Translations under genes and position numbers: made by a program | Origin: Sanderia malayensis | Lineage: Eukaryota > Cnidaria > Scyphozoa > Semaeostomeae > Pelagiidae | Direction of reading: 5' to 3' | Assembly (NCBI GenBank): GCA_013076295.1 | Contig: RQOL01000466.1 | Span: 2,170,001-2,234,000 of the forward strand | DNA length: 64,000 nt | Part shown: positions 29,213 to 41,928 of the stretch, piece by piece | Layout: each line of letters opens with the position of its first letter | Numbering within the stretch: position 1 is the stretch's first letter | The notes under the pieces: generated by a model | Told to the model about the DNA's origin: nothing | The model's input: the letters and a program-made list of their open reading frames with translations, nothing else | Databases searched by the model: none

Positions 29213-30181
29213 ATGAAAAATAGCGACTTGGCTGGCGCAACAATGATCAGTGAAGAGATTGCTGTTTCGTATTTCATCGGGGTTATTTTGATTTTGGCGA
29301 TGTTGGTCGGCATTCCAGCAAACCTCTACGCAATAAGATTATTGTGGAAGGGGACAAATCGCGCCAGCAAATTGATCGAGAAGATACCAATAAGTTTCTG
29401 CATTTGCAATACGATTCAAATCTTTCCACTCTACATATTCAGGTCGATAACAGCGTTCAGTCGGGCATGGTTGTATGGAAATGTTGGGTGTATGCTCAAT
29501 GGCTTTTGGTTCCACTTCACGGCCAATGTCGCAATCTGGCATATTGTCTCCTATGCGATAATACAACTCAAAGCAGTACAAAATACGCATGTCAGCAGAA
29601 CATCGCGTATGGACAGAAAGAATCAATTGTATATCATATTGCTTTTATGGCTGAAAGGATTGATCTGGAGTGCTGCTCCGCTCGTCGGGTGGGCCACATA
29701 CGGACCAGAAGGATTGAATATAAGTTGTGCGATTGCATGGGAGAAGTCAGACAAAGGAAACGTATCGTTTCTTATTTTATTATTCTTTGTCAATTACGTC
29801 CTTCCGATTTGTATTCTCGTCTACTGCTACGTGAGGATGATGAAAAAATTAAATAGCCACGTTGACAGTCTACCATCACCAGTGGCCAGATTATCGATCT
29901 CCAGAAATCGCGCATGGCAAAGAAAAGTCTTTTACACTGGCTGTTTCATGACGATATCGTTTGCAATTGCGTGGGCTCCGTACGCAGGCGTTGCTGCCGT
30001 GAAAATTCTCAGAAGAGAGCAACTTCAACCAATCGTCGGTTCTTTTCCGGGGGTAATTGCAAAGTGTTCCGGACTTGCCTACCCGTTTATGGTGATACTG
30101 AATGAGAAGCTAAAACCAAGGGTGTCCCGCAGACGAATCAAATTCAACTCAGTAGGTATTGCAGTTACCAGTTTGGCATGA
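29213..30181 (+). CDS. Divergent opsin-like seven-transmembrane receptor
   Basis: A 322-residue single-exon receptor with seven hydrophobic segments. It has the opsin-specific second loop GWATYGPEGLNISC, with E166 at the rhodopsin E181 position and C172 able to pair with C93 in GNVGC. TM6 has AIAWAPY. TM7 has VIAKCSGLAYP, where K284 matches the retinal-binding Lys296. These features together identify an opsin. Unusually, other class A signatures are gone: the end of TM3 reads AIIQLKAV in place of D/ERY, TM2 lacks the sodium-site Asp (SFCICNTIQ), and NPxxY is YPFMV. The cytoplasmic tail is short, basic and has no palmitoylation cysteine. A photopigment or retinal-binding protein with altered signalling is inferred. 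The unbroken frame over 969 bp argues against a pseudogene. Confidence 0.85.
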   Translation: MKNSDLAGATMISEEIAVSYFIGVILILAMLVGIPANLYAIRLLWKGTNRASKLIEKIPISFCICNTIQIFPLYIFRSITAFSRAWLYGNVGCMLNGFWFHFTANVAIWHIVSYAIIQLKAVQNTHVSRTSRMDRKNQLYIILLLWLKGLIWSAAPLVGWATYGPEGLNISCAIAWEKSDKGNVSFLILLFFVNYVLPICILVYCYVRMMKKLNSHVDSLPSPVARLSISRNRAWQRKVFYTGCFMTISFAIAWAPYAGVAAVKILRREQLQPIVGSFPGVIAKCSGLAYPFMVILNEKLKPRVSRRRIKFNSVGIAVTSLA

Positions 30182-31498
30182 TGATCACAATTCTTGGCGA
30201 AGTGATGCCCACAAAAAGAGTTTACGTATGGAGTCACATCGTAGACAAAAGTCGATACTGCTTCTTCATGTCGTTTTTCGTGAATCGTCCATTTTTTAAA
30301 ACACGTACGTGCTGATGTGATTGATGTTGTTGCAGTTGTAGAGAATCAGTATTGATTCTGACTGATCACGATCAATCTGATGCAAGTGATCGGTGAGACA
30401 TGACACGGTCATTAAAAATCTTCGTGAGTCGAGTCGTTAAGGTGGCAGCAAATCACGACATGACTCACGAAGAATCACGACACGATTCACGAATGAATAC
30501 GACATGACTCACGAAGAATCACGACACGATTCACAAAGAACGACATGAAGAAGCAGTATCGACTTTTGTCCACGATGTGACTCCATATTTACGGTTTACA
30601 AACGTTTACGGGTTGAAAACTTTTGTTTCGTAGTTTTACTAGTATCCCAAAGACTTTGGTCTGCTATTGCATACCTATATGTATTCAGTTTCGCATTTAG
30701 CGTAGAACAATTCTAATCAGTATGGAAGTATTATTAACGAGTATATATTATGTTCGTCTACATTCTATCTACATAAGACTTGTCTACACACGTTTGCCTA
30801 CATATGGCTTGTCTGCACACGTTTGTCTACACGGCTCATGAAGACATGACGGTGCATCAAACTCTTCAACTGTAAATAAACCGGAAAAACCCCTTCCCAG
30901 CTCCTTCCCAATAAACAAATAACTCTTTAAATGGCAAAAGGGGCTTTTATCACAACCAATTGTTCGGTTAGTTAGATTAGTAATAATTGTCAGGGTATTG
31001 CAGGCAAATATACGGATAAAAGAGCCTGTTAAAAATCCAACGATTGGAAATAAAACTCTTTCTTTCTTTGGAAATAAAACTGTTTCTCTTTGTGGTTCAT
31101 CTGCGAGCACTTTGCAATATTTCTTTAAAGATTTTCGATTCGATAATCGCAAACATTCTTGGTCATCTGTCTCAAACTTTCATCGTCATGGACCTCAACT
31201 GTGATGACACATTTTTCTCATTTTCGGCATGGAATATTCAACGAAACTTGACAACTTTCATTCTCCAGCCGCTTATTAAGTATACTTATCCTGGACCCGC
31301 TGAGACAATCCTCCCTCTAATCATCCATTTCTATAGCAAACGTCGTTTACCATAGTCGCGACAAAGCTCTGTTCATTTGCCGAACGAACAGGGCTTTGTA
31401 GCGACTGTTCTTGCCGATGTATTTTTTGTTTCTTCATTCAAACTCCATTCACTCGTAACTTGATTGGTGATAACCATAAGCACAAAATCACACGAAAA
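30182..31498. other. Intergenic region between opsin and VPS50
   Basis: This contains the imperfect foldback at about 30221-30595. Open frames at 30784-31355 overlap on both strands and have no domain I recognise, so none was accepted. The rest should include the 3' untranslated regions of the convergent opsin and VPS50 genes. Confidence 0.45.
30221..30595. repeat. Foldback element with internal tandem repeats
   Basis: Positions 30222-30275 and 30541-30594 are inverted copies of about 53 bp with a few mismatches; the shared core GTCGATACTGCTTCTTCATG is exact. Between them, at about 30450-30540, a unit of roughly 55 bp containing ACATGACTCACGAAGAATCA occurs twice. Each copy contains TGACTCA, an AP-1-type palindrome. 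No target duplication was resolved, so it is called a repeat, not a transposon. Confidence 0.75.
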
Positions 31499-34176
31499 CT
31501 ACCTTGCTGATCTTGTTTTGTCAAGCTCGTCCAATACGTCCATCAGTCGATTCTTAGTTTTCTTCGTGATATGGGAGCCGGTTCCACATGTTACCAGACT
31601 TCGCAACTGTCTTACAGTGTATTCCTTTTAAAAGAAGAAGCAAAAATGTTAACAATTGAGCAAAGTCAGCGAATAAGAAGTTTATCAGAGAACATTATGT
31701 AGACAGTAAAGTTTTTCCCCATCATGTAATACTGAAGTAATTAAATAGACGAATATTCGGCTCGTTAAAGACTTCTGTGCGTCAGGTTTCAATGATAACA
31801 GCTTGGTTAGCAGTATCTTCACCAATTCCCCAACTCAACAAAGTAGCTAACGACATTGTTAATGCAAAAACCGACAGGGTTGAAAGAAAACTTAGACTCT
31901 TACCGTGTGCTCTCTCAGCCATCGTTCAAGATCATTTTCACTCAGGTAGAATGCTTTTATAAAAGCTTCCACGAATTCTCTCCCTGGTATGGGACTGAGA
32001 CAAAAGTAAAACACATCGATGAAAATTCATATTCCAAAAAGATTCCACAGAGAATGATGTGAAAAAGTCAACTGCTTTAGTTATTCATTGGATGAGAAGA
32101 AATTTAGAGCTGTATGCTTCTACTACAAATCGTGAGTAAGATTTAAAAGAACAAACGAACAAACGAAGTTACCGAACAAGAGCAATCCTTTCAAGCTTGA
32201 TCAAAAGTTGTTGATAGTCCAGTTGCATCAATGCGCGCCCTTCGTTGCTGCATTTCTTTACGCTTGAAAACCTGCAGAAAATGCGCAAAATCAAATACAA
32301 GAATTCAGAGAACAGAAAATGATAACAAAGAAAGAGTAACATGCATCAGAGGCCAACAAATATCCACAACTAAATAATTCAGTTTTTAAGGCATGCTGTC
32401 TTATCTTACCCGTCAACAAAGGTTCGATTTGATAGCTGAATGACGTGTGTCCACAATATGCAACTCACTTCGGCAGGGACCGGAACATTTCTGAATATCG
32501 AAAGAAATAAACATTAATCCTTTTGAACCACAGCTTGGCTCGGACCCCAAAAAGAACCAAAGCCAGACAAACCTATAGACCTTTCTTCAGCAAGCTAACT
32601 TAGTATAAACATTCATAAGGAACAATTCAGTTAGCGTACCGTGAAACAGAAGTCACTTTGTCTGAAAACAATTGAAACTCCTAAAAAGCAATGGAAAAGT
32701 CTCCTCTTGGATGCATGAATATAACACAACCATCATTAACTATTAACATTGCATACGTCTAAAATAATCATCCGTATATAGTAACAGAGCACATTGCACA
32801 CACCCGTGTAAGATTGTCTACATATGAACTGTGTTGTGACATGATTTCCTTGATGTCCCATTTCACCAGAGACATCTGTGCCAAAGTCTGTTGATAGAGG
32901 AAATTGCATATTCACAAAAAAGAATCTCACGCCGTGATATACGGAATGACAAGCATCCATGGATGCAGAGCTATTTCAAGATGACAAGGACTCTAGCAAT
33001 AATACCTGATCAAATGCTATTGCTTTCTCTGCCACAACTTTGTATACTGGCGTCCTCAGCTCCTCGCTAACATCAATCGTCTAGAAATCCCAAAAACCAA
33101 AAAAAAAGTTCAGAAATCAACGAGACGAAAAATTCTAAAAGCAATTTCGAACATACATAATTATCATACATAAATTAATTCACTTGTTGCGGCCACCCCT
33201 CAGGACAAACTTTTGAACCGATTGTCATAGAGAGCTGAAACTTGTCTCAAAATGATCAGAAGGCCCTAATTAGTAGGTTTCGACTATTTGTTACCCAGAT
33301 TTCGGTCTATTTCAAAATGTCATTTTTGAAATTTCGACGTTCATGGAGGATAGATAAAGTGATTCACTTGATGCGGCCATCCCTCAGGACAAACTTTTGA
33401 ACCGATTGTCATAGAGAGCTGAAACTTGTCTCAAAATGATCAGAAGGCCCTAATTAGTAGGTTTCGACTATTTGTTACCCAGATTTCGGTCTATTTCAAA
33501 ATGTCATTTTTGAATTTTCGACGTTCATGGAGGATAGATTTCAAAATGTATATATATATATAACGATGATATATATTCTCTTAGACTTTTATCTCTGTAT
33601 TCACTCATGATAAGAAGCTTATAGGAAAAGTACCGTTGTCCTGTAGAAATGCAAGTGTATACTGCATATGAATTTACCTGTGAAAAGAACTGGGCTAGGA
33701 ATGCCCTTTTCGCAACTGGGATGAGCAAATCAAGGTGGGTGTGCAATGTCTTCAATTGATTAGCAAGAAAAACACTGAAAGAAAGATGTATGAAAGATGG
33801 TCAATTTTGAAATAAAAATGAATTGAAAAGGCTTAGATTTTAAATTGTTTACTTACAGGGATTCCATGGCTATAATTCTATGTGACAAGCCACAAAGGTC
33901 TTGTTGCCTTGAAAGGTCCACCATGGAAGACAAGCAAGGAGCATAGACCTACAAAAAAAAATCAAATTTACATGGATAGCTTGATATCTTGAACATCAAT
34001 ATCCTCAGACAACAGTATTACATACATATTTATACATATATAGATAGTCTGTCTGATGATTGCAAAAGCATGAAACTCCGAGTAACAGAGAACTAAGTCT
34101 ACTTTCTTGCTTCTATTCTATTATTGCTCTGTACTTCTGTACATCGAGCACTGTGATGCCAGTGTCGATAATAAGA

Positions 34177-34219
<43 letters not shown>

Positions 34220-37200
34220 ACAATTTATTCTGTTTTATATGTGCAACCAGTTCAAATACCGTATGTGGTTTTAAGCCTAAAGTCATAGCAAACGTGAATG
34301 CCTTCCATACCTTCAGATCTCCTTGATTCAAAATTGCACCCTGAGAAACAATGAAAAAAACATTATAATTCTGCGAGTGGAGCAAAATAGAAACTCTTAG
34401 AATGCGTAAATGTTTCAGCAAACATAAAGTAAAGTAAGAAATTCGAAACAAAGTCAGCAGCAACGACTATAAGCTACACACGACAGAAAATTTTTGGACT
34501 CAAATCGATAGATTATTTTTGTCTTGGCTTGGTGAAAAGCTTGGGGACACATTTTACCTGTTTCAAAATGATGTTGTTCGATATTCTTTTCAGTGTCATT
34601 CTCATTTTCATGCTTATTGCTGCATTGGCGTTCGAGTCCAATTCCTGGACAAAAAAGGTGCAAATCAGATTCGGATTCAAATTCAGAGAAACAGATTCAA
34701 CGAAAAATAAAAACAGATTTTACGGCTCCATTAAATAGTGTAGTATGTGTGACAACATAAGTAACACAGACTTACGACAGAAATTTCATTCGAAGTAGAG
34801 CAGAAAAACGTGTACACCTAAAATGAATTGATAAAGTCAGAACAGAATCAGTTTAGGAAAAAAACAGAGAAAAACTTGAGTACCGCGTGACTTGATCACA
34901 AAGCGTTCGAAAAAGCTCATTGCCAGCATAAATCATGAAAACAATGAATTATGACTCACAGCATATAGATAGTAGTCAAAAAGCTGCGACATGCAGATGA
35001 CGACATCAAATGCAATTGGCTTCAACACAGACATCATTTGCATGTATTTACCTGGTAGGAACAAAGTCAAAATCAATCACTCATGATTAGGTTACTTAAA
35101 TTTATTCATATACAAGAGGAGACTTTGCCTATCGATGCAAAAATAAAGAAACAGCAACATAATAACAATATTTAAGTAATTTTAGTCACTTATACACAAG
35201 ATAAAATATAAGAGGCTGAGACAAATAGAATAGTCACAAACTATTGGAAACATACCAAACGAGCGCAAGACGTTCAAAGTTGTGTTCGAAATTATTGGTG
35301 TGTTTAGACTGATTATTCTCTCCCTTTTACTGCGTTCACGAGACCTACAAAAAAGCAAATGTTATTAGAAGCATCAGCAACTACAAAGAATTGGTAGATC
35401 GAAAAATCCTTTACGTGCAAAGCGAAGTTAAATTACCTCATATCAGTTTCTTCACCGGTATTTTCATCAACATAATCCATCTTCAATTCATCTGTAAAGA
35501 GATGGGCAGAACTTAAAACACGTACTACCCTTGAAATAAACAAGAATAAAACATGTACTACCCTTGAAATGACTACATAATCCTTACTTTACACACAAGA
35601 ATAAGACACTGAACTATATGGTTCAAAGATTTTTAATGTACAAAGGAAAAGAAACAAAAATATCTACCTGGAATATCATCATCATCATCTACGTCATTGT
35701 CATCATCATCATCATCATAAATCCTCTCAGAAACACCATGGACCTTCAATAAAACACAATATATTTAATATTATATCGTTATTTAGGGAGTTTGTTAAAC
35801 CGAAGGTAAAAATGTGCTTTAAAAGAGTTATGGAGACTGGGTATTGGCTGAAAAGTCAAGACTTGTACTTTGTACTTTAAAGTTGGAAAGACTTTATAAC
35901 ATTATTTCACTTTGGCAAGAATCTGATCATGATTTCGTATATAATAAATTCTGCAAGAGCATTGAATAATTCGTACAAAAGTCAATCGAATAGAAAAACT
36001 ATTTTCAATTATTTTGAGCACGAATTGTATATGCTTATACAATCAATAATAACTCTGGCAAGCAAGCAAGCAAGCAATTTTTATTTGTTAACGCAGGCTG
36101 AGGGTTCTGGCAGCTATACAGCTGATGTGGGCCTGCGGCTTGTGCCCCCAGAATGATATTCTAGAACGAATACCCTGGGTACTCATTTACCGACCTCGGA
36201 AGGATGGGCAGCTGAGTTGGCTGACGGCTTGTAGTTCGTGATTCCGACCATCCGTGGACTCGAACCCATGAAGGTTACCCTTCAAGGATACGAGATCCAG
36301 CGCCTTAACCACTAGGCTACACCACCGATATGATATCGGCAAATTCAGGCAAGGAATATTAATAAATAAGGAATTAATAAGGAATCTTAAGGCAAATTCA
36401 CCTTAAGATTCTGACCGTCTTTTTCTGCACTGCTATCATCTTCGCATATATCATCAAACGGTGTTGTTGTGTTGTTTTCCAGGTCTTTGAAAAAACCTTA
36501 CACAAAGTAATCATAACATATTAGCACGCTTGATAAAGAAATAGCCTGATACTCTTCAACGACCAACGAGTGCATACCTGATTCTGGATTGATTGTACCA
36601 GAGTGAGACCTTTGGTGTCCCTTACTACCTCGCATCCCTGACTTTAGAAATTCAAACTCCTTGAAGAAAACAGCACAAGTCAGATACTCATCGCTTTATT
36701 TATTCACTTCCATGAACAAATAACCTATGAAATGACGTCATTGGAGCTTTAAGTACAAAATTAAATCACCTGCAGGGAAAGGATCTTGAAATTTGAACGA
36801 ACCGGGCACAATTCCCAAACCTCATTTTCCAGAAACATTCTGAGCTCGTCCAGAGTTGACCTGGGTGAGCACAAGTATAAAAGCAAAAAGCTTAAGTCAA
36901 AAAGTTTACTTCAGGTTAAAAGTTAAAAATAGTTAAGTTAAGGAAAAGTTAAAATAACTAAAAATAGTATCATGTAAAGCATGGAAACAAAGTCTCAGTT
37001 CCAATCATAGCCTTCTGAAACACGGAAAATTGAACTGATAATATATGACATTTAAGATATAGAAAAAGCTGTCGTGAAATAAGAACACACCTGTGATATG
37101 CTTTGAAATAATTCACTGTCTGAGTCCTTATCGATTCCTGCAAGCTTTGTGACTTGCTGCCACAAAAGTCTTCACCAATAAGAATAAGCCTGAGAGAAAA

Positions 37201-40200
37201 CAGACAAAGTAGTTAACATATAAAATCATTGCCAAAAGTCCCTAGGACCCCAAAAAACTGTGCTCTTGCCGGGATCTGAGATCTCAGGTTTCAATATAAT
37301 TCCATTTCATAATTCCATAATTCCATAATTCCAGGCTGTTAAAATTACCACATTTGAAACTTACTTGCTAATGACGTCGAGAACTCGAATGAAGTCATCG
37401 TATTTAAAATACGCCAGATCAGTGGAAAGTACGAACGTCTTCACTTTGTGTTGGATATCCTGCAAGGAGATGTAAGCACAATGAGGCCTGCTTAGCGAGG
37501 TGTCCGCTTTATAGTAAGTAATCAGAAGTAAGCACCGAAATATACATCATAATTCGATCAATATTGAAAATAATAACACAAAAGTTCATGGCAAAAGACT
37601 TGCTCTCAGAATTCGTAAATCCCAATATCTTTGATATTTTTGTGTGTAAAGGAGTCCACAGCTTGTTGACTTTCTCATGGATAAGGGCTAGGACAACCAA
37701 TAGAGACGGGATATAAGATCATCTAGAGGGCTAATGGCCGATTTCTGGAGGGTGAGGGGCGTCTGGCGGGAAGGCCTCGTTCGCACTCTAGATTATCTTA
37801 AATCCTATCTCCATGGAAACAGCATACCTGCCATATTCTTGATAGTCCCTGCTCGAGCTTCGACTTGACGTATTGTCGATCAAACATAGCTTCAACGCTG
37901 GTATTTTCCACACCACCTTTTTCAAGCTCCTCCTCGCCATTGCGTGCAGTTGGTGACTTCAAAATAGCTATTTCATCACTTTTGCTTTGAAGTGATTGGT
38001 CGTATTTTTCATGCCAGTTCATAGCTTGCTTGTAGCTGGACATCACCGTCCAGAAATTCTATGAAATATAAATAACAGCAAGTGAATAAAAAGGATTGCT
38101 TATTTATACAATAATTCACGCAAAATCAATGACTAGAATAATGAGGATAGCGAATGTTATACGAAAGGTGGAACGGTGCACAAATTCCTCTTATTTTCCC
38201 GAAGATGTTTAGTGCAGAATACAAGGAAATTGTAATTAATCAAGTTAGAACAAATTTACCTTGCATAAGTCGACAAGACATGATGTAAAATTTGCTAATC
38301 CAATGTTCTGGGAAAGAAGATATATTGTGCATAAGTAAATTTGGCGAACGGAAAGTAACAGACAACTGTAGAATGAAATCGAAAGAGATGCAAAAGTGCT
38401 TACTTTACAAAGTGCTGGAAAATTAAAGTCTGCTGCAGTGGTTGGAAGAAGATTATTTTGCTGCAAAAAGAAAAAAACATTAATATCTTTGAAAAGATGC
38501 AGATATAAAATGTCTCTGGAAATCTTGGGGTCACCAACAAGACGAAGAATGAAGAATAGGTAAGATTTAGTCAAGAAACTTGAAAAATACAAGGCTGGCT
38601 GGAAGAAAAAGAGAGATGCGAGAAATGTACTTTAGTGCTGCAACAAACTTACATCCAAGTGATCAGATACAACTTGCAAAGCAACACTGTTCACTGTGCT
38701 CAAGTAATGCATTTGCAACTGATCCATTGCAGTCTGTAATAAAAGCAAAATAAGTATAAACACTATATCAAAGAAATCAGATGCATCGAATAAACGATGA
38801 AAACAGCAAAATAACAATTCAGGATAAAATCGAGTGATATTTCATTTCTGTACCTGCGTTTTGCCAAGCAGCATGTAGGCCGAAAGAATCTTTTGATATT
38901 GTTTCTCGTTGAAACCATTGCAGACTTTCGATAAGGCCACGTCAAGTTGCTCCTGAAAAGTGCACAATGATGTATCCAATATAACAAAAGCTATGTCGCA
39001 AACAATGAATTCCGCCGAAAACAATAGACACGTTCGACTTGAACAATAAGCCAAACATGTTCAAACAATGGGAAATACAACGAACTATATTTACTGTAAT
39101 ACAACGAACTAGGTGAATTGAGCGAGTGGTGGGAGACTATATAGGTTGAATAGCTGAAATTTTACGGAGAAATTCTATTGTCCGACAAGTATCCTGCTGT
39201 TGCAATCTTCAAAGAGTATAGCAATGCACACTTTTGCAAGCATGGGTTACAATGGCAAAATTTAGTTGATTGTGCAAAAATAAACAAACCTCTATTTGGT
39301 CCAGAGTTTCCTGGAGGTCTGAACTCAGTTCTCTGAAAGGAAATTACAACACATTGTAAGCAACTCAGGAAGATTTATGAATAAACTATGAAAATAAAGA
39401 TATCTCTACATGAATGTTTAGTTGGATACCTTATGCAATTATATTGTCTAAAGGTTTCGGCTGCTTTTTGGCATTCAAGACAAAGCTGTATAGCAGTAGG
39501 GTAATCATCTTCCTGAAAATAAAAATAAAATATGTTGGTCATTTGGAATGCGTGTGAGGCAAGGGGAAAAACATTTAGCTGTGCAGCACTTGTGATTCTT
39601 GATTCTTTGCAATGATGATATTTCGAAACTGCAGTCATATCCTGATAACTCGAACCTCTATGGGGCCAATGAAAATGGTTTGAGTTAACAAATGTTTGAT
39701 TTATCGAGAGTTATAAAATGCTGGCAAAGCTTTTAAGGTGAATACAAATCGGTTCGAGTTATCTTAGGTTCAAGTTATCGCGGTTTATCAGGATGTTGCT
39801 GCATCTGGCAAATGATCTTGCGATGATCTTTAATTTTTACCTGTAACAGTTCCTTCAGTCTGACATCAGTTCGTTGTAATGTTTTAATGAATCTCAGCGA
39901 CTTCAAAAGTTTCAGTTGCAGAACTTTTCTTCTGTGCTTTGCTAAGACAAACAATACGCGCATGGCAGCTTCCTCCTTTGCTCTGTTTAAATGACTGAAA
40001 CAGAGAGAATCACACCAATAAAACAAAAAACTCTCATTCAAACATTTGCGATGAAATTACTTTGTAAAACAACTTAAATTTCAGGAATAAATAATATACA
40101 AATTACCTTCGTCCTTTCATGCAAATACTTGTTGCTTTTGAAAGACTTGATTGAAGATCTATAACTCTCTCCAGCTCCTAAAAATTTAATTTGTTAATCA

Positions 40201-41647
40201 GCAACAAATAATATCATTGCTGTACAATAAGAATATAAACATATTGAAGTACAGATAAAAAAAGATTGCTTACTCTGACATATAACGCTTGGTTTTCAAG
40301 TATCTTTCTTGAAAGTTGTCTCGTAACCTGAGAGGACAAAACAAGTCAGTGTCAAAGTATCGTATATTCCACAAAAAAGAACATTTTGCTTTATTACAGC
40401 ATCAAATTAATAAGATAAGGCAATGAAGAATGAACACGCACCGCATTTGATTGTCTTCTCAAGAAATCTCCATATCCATCAAGCTGATCAACATCAATCA
40501 ATGCTGGCAAATTCTGTTAGAATTAAGAATTTACTACATCATCAAAAATCTGTTGCACTTTTTAGATTACTGCTTAATTTGCATCATTCAAGACAAGTAC
40601 TTGAAGTAACAGTGGAACATACCTTCAGCTCATACTCAGTCATATCAAAATCTGCAGGTTTATAGTATATTTCCTCAATACCTTTAATTATCTACAGGCA
40701 AATAAAGAAAGTTTGAGATAGGAGAAAGAAGTCTTGTACTATAAATAAATGAAAACCAACATAAGAAATAAAAATTTCTAGAAATTTCTAGAAATCACAC
40801 ATATCACCTCTTTATCTGTATTTTCATCTTCTGGGACGGCTCTGTTGTCCTCATGCTGCAAAAATATGAAATTCGTCTGTCACAGGGCAAAATGAAAATA
40901 ACCCCATGACACTTTTGTCAACATGGATAAGTTCCACACGCTATTCAGTCTGCAGAGCATGGCAAAACCTGGCAAGATCTTAGTCAGATGCAGGGAAAAA
41001 TTATAGCAATGCACCAATGTTCTCAGATGGAGAGCATGCAGCTCGAAATCTGATCATTTTTCCAGTTTGTCATGCACTCACATGTGCATGCAATTTCGTA
41101 GTGCCATTGCAAATTTCCTTATACATGCAGTTACCACCCACCATGCTCTGCACTAGACCTAGAGACTGGCATGCGACATAGAAAAAAGTGAAAAAATAAT
41201 AATTACACACATTTGCCTTTGAATCCGCAGTCTGTGAGATTTGAGCATTTTGGCTGTCTGAATCCTTTATGTCATCCCTTGTACCGTGTCTCTGTAATAA
41301 TACACAACGAAATAAGAATGACGACAAATCAAAACATACCATGCCACGCCCCCTTGCCCCTCCCCTCGGACAAACATATGTTACGTACACTGAAAACGTT
41401 TGTGAAGAAGCTAACAACGCGTCCTTCTAAAATTATTGCCAAATTGGGGCTCATTACTGCATATTTCTGGCAAATAACTATCCATGTCTAGCTTATGGGT
41501 GGGCGTTGCGTTTTTACTTTTAGGCCTTTTAGGCTCTCTCACTTTGCTGCTTCTTTGTTACGACTAAACAAAATATCTGAACAAATAAATAACGTAGCTT
41601 ACATCAGTCTTTCCAATAAAGGACATAATACGGCTCTTGAAGGCCAT
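31499..41647 (-). CDS. VPS50: Syndetin (VPS50, EARP/GARPII subunit), complete, about 33 exons
   Basis: Syndetin replaces VPS54 in the complex with VPS51-53 to tether vesicles recycling from endosomes. The start exon is 41603-41647 ([15 protein letters not shown]) and the stop is at 31499. Exons follow family order: [16 protein letters not shown] (about 40621-40691), [17 protein letters not shown] (39839-39996), [20 protein letters not shown] (39430-39512), [15 protein letters not shown] (38855-38953), [11 protein letters not shown] (38653-38733), [10 protein letters not shown] (37830-38056), [14 protein letters not shown] (37365-37460), [17 protein letters not shown] (37090-37190), [18 protein letters not shown] (36770-36860), [17 protein letters not shown] (34963-35050), [14 protein letters not shown] (33681-33776), [17 protein letters not shown] (32810-32883), [18 protein letters not shown] (32175-32271), [17 protein letters not shown] (31880-31945) and [11 protein letters not shown] (31500-31625). 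An Asp-run exon (about 35668-35745) sits where vertebrate orthologues are also acidic. Introns average about 200 bp. Confidence 0.95.
33178..33540. repeat. 184-bp tandem duplication in a VPS50 intron
   Basis: Two copies, about 33178-33361 and 33362-33540, are nearly identical, differing at a handful of bases such as TTGTTGCGGCCACC versus TTGATGCGGCCATC. The low divergence indicates a recent event or homogenisation. No coding content was seen. Confidence 0.9.
34181..34216. repeat. (AT)n microsatellite in a VPS50 intron
   Basis: About 17 consecutive AT dinucleotides. A shorter (TA)n run lies at about 33549-33561. Confidence 0.9.
36058..36331 (-). mobile_element. tRNA-derived SINE in a VPS50 intron
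   Basis: On the minus strand it begins near 36331 with a tRNA-like head: GTGGTGTAGCCTAGTGGTTA includes an A box at about 36303-36319, and GGTTCGAGTCC is a B box at 36257-36267. A unique body of about 190 bp follows, then a (TTGC)n 3' tail at 36060-36075. The A and B boxes, unrelated body and simple repeat tail are the layout of a tRNA-class SINE. The tail probably matches the 3' end of a partner LINE. Confidence 0.88.
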
Positions 41648-41928
41648 ATTTTTGTTGAAAGCAATATATAATTCACTAACAGTACTTCCTCTTTTTCAGG
41701 ATCATTCATTACACAGAACGCCAAGCCATTCTTCCTTCAGTATTCTTTCCATTGTATTCATTCAATGCTTCGGCGCATGCGCGATCAACTTAACAGGACA
41801 CGGAAAACAATTTGCATTCAGAAATTTTCTCTTATTGTTGATTTTTATTAATTACGCCACAAAATTTTTTACAAACAAATGATTTTAATACTGTTTAACT
41901 TGACGACTAAGATAAGATATTAACAGTA
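41648..41928. promoter_or_regulatory. Upstream region of VPS50
   Basis: The interval between the VPS50 start codon and the stop of the upstream ORF on the same strand. It should contain the VPS50 promoter. No distinct element was recognised. Confidence 0.35.

Noticed and set aside
29339..29856. Open frames on both strands inside the opsin gene
   Set aside because: They are shadows of the receptor frame and have no protein-like features.
36257..36331. Functional tRNA gene
   Set aside because: A and B boxes are present, but the sequence runs into a SINE body with a (TTGC)n tail and I could not fold a full cloverleaf.
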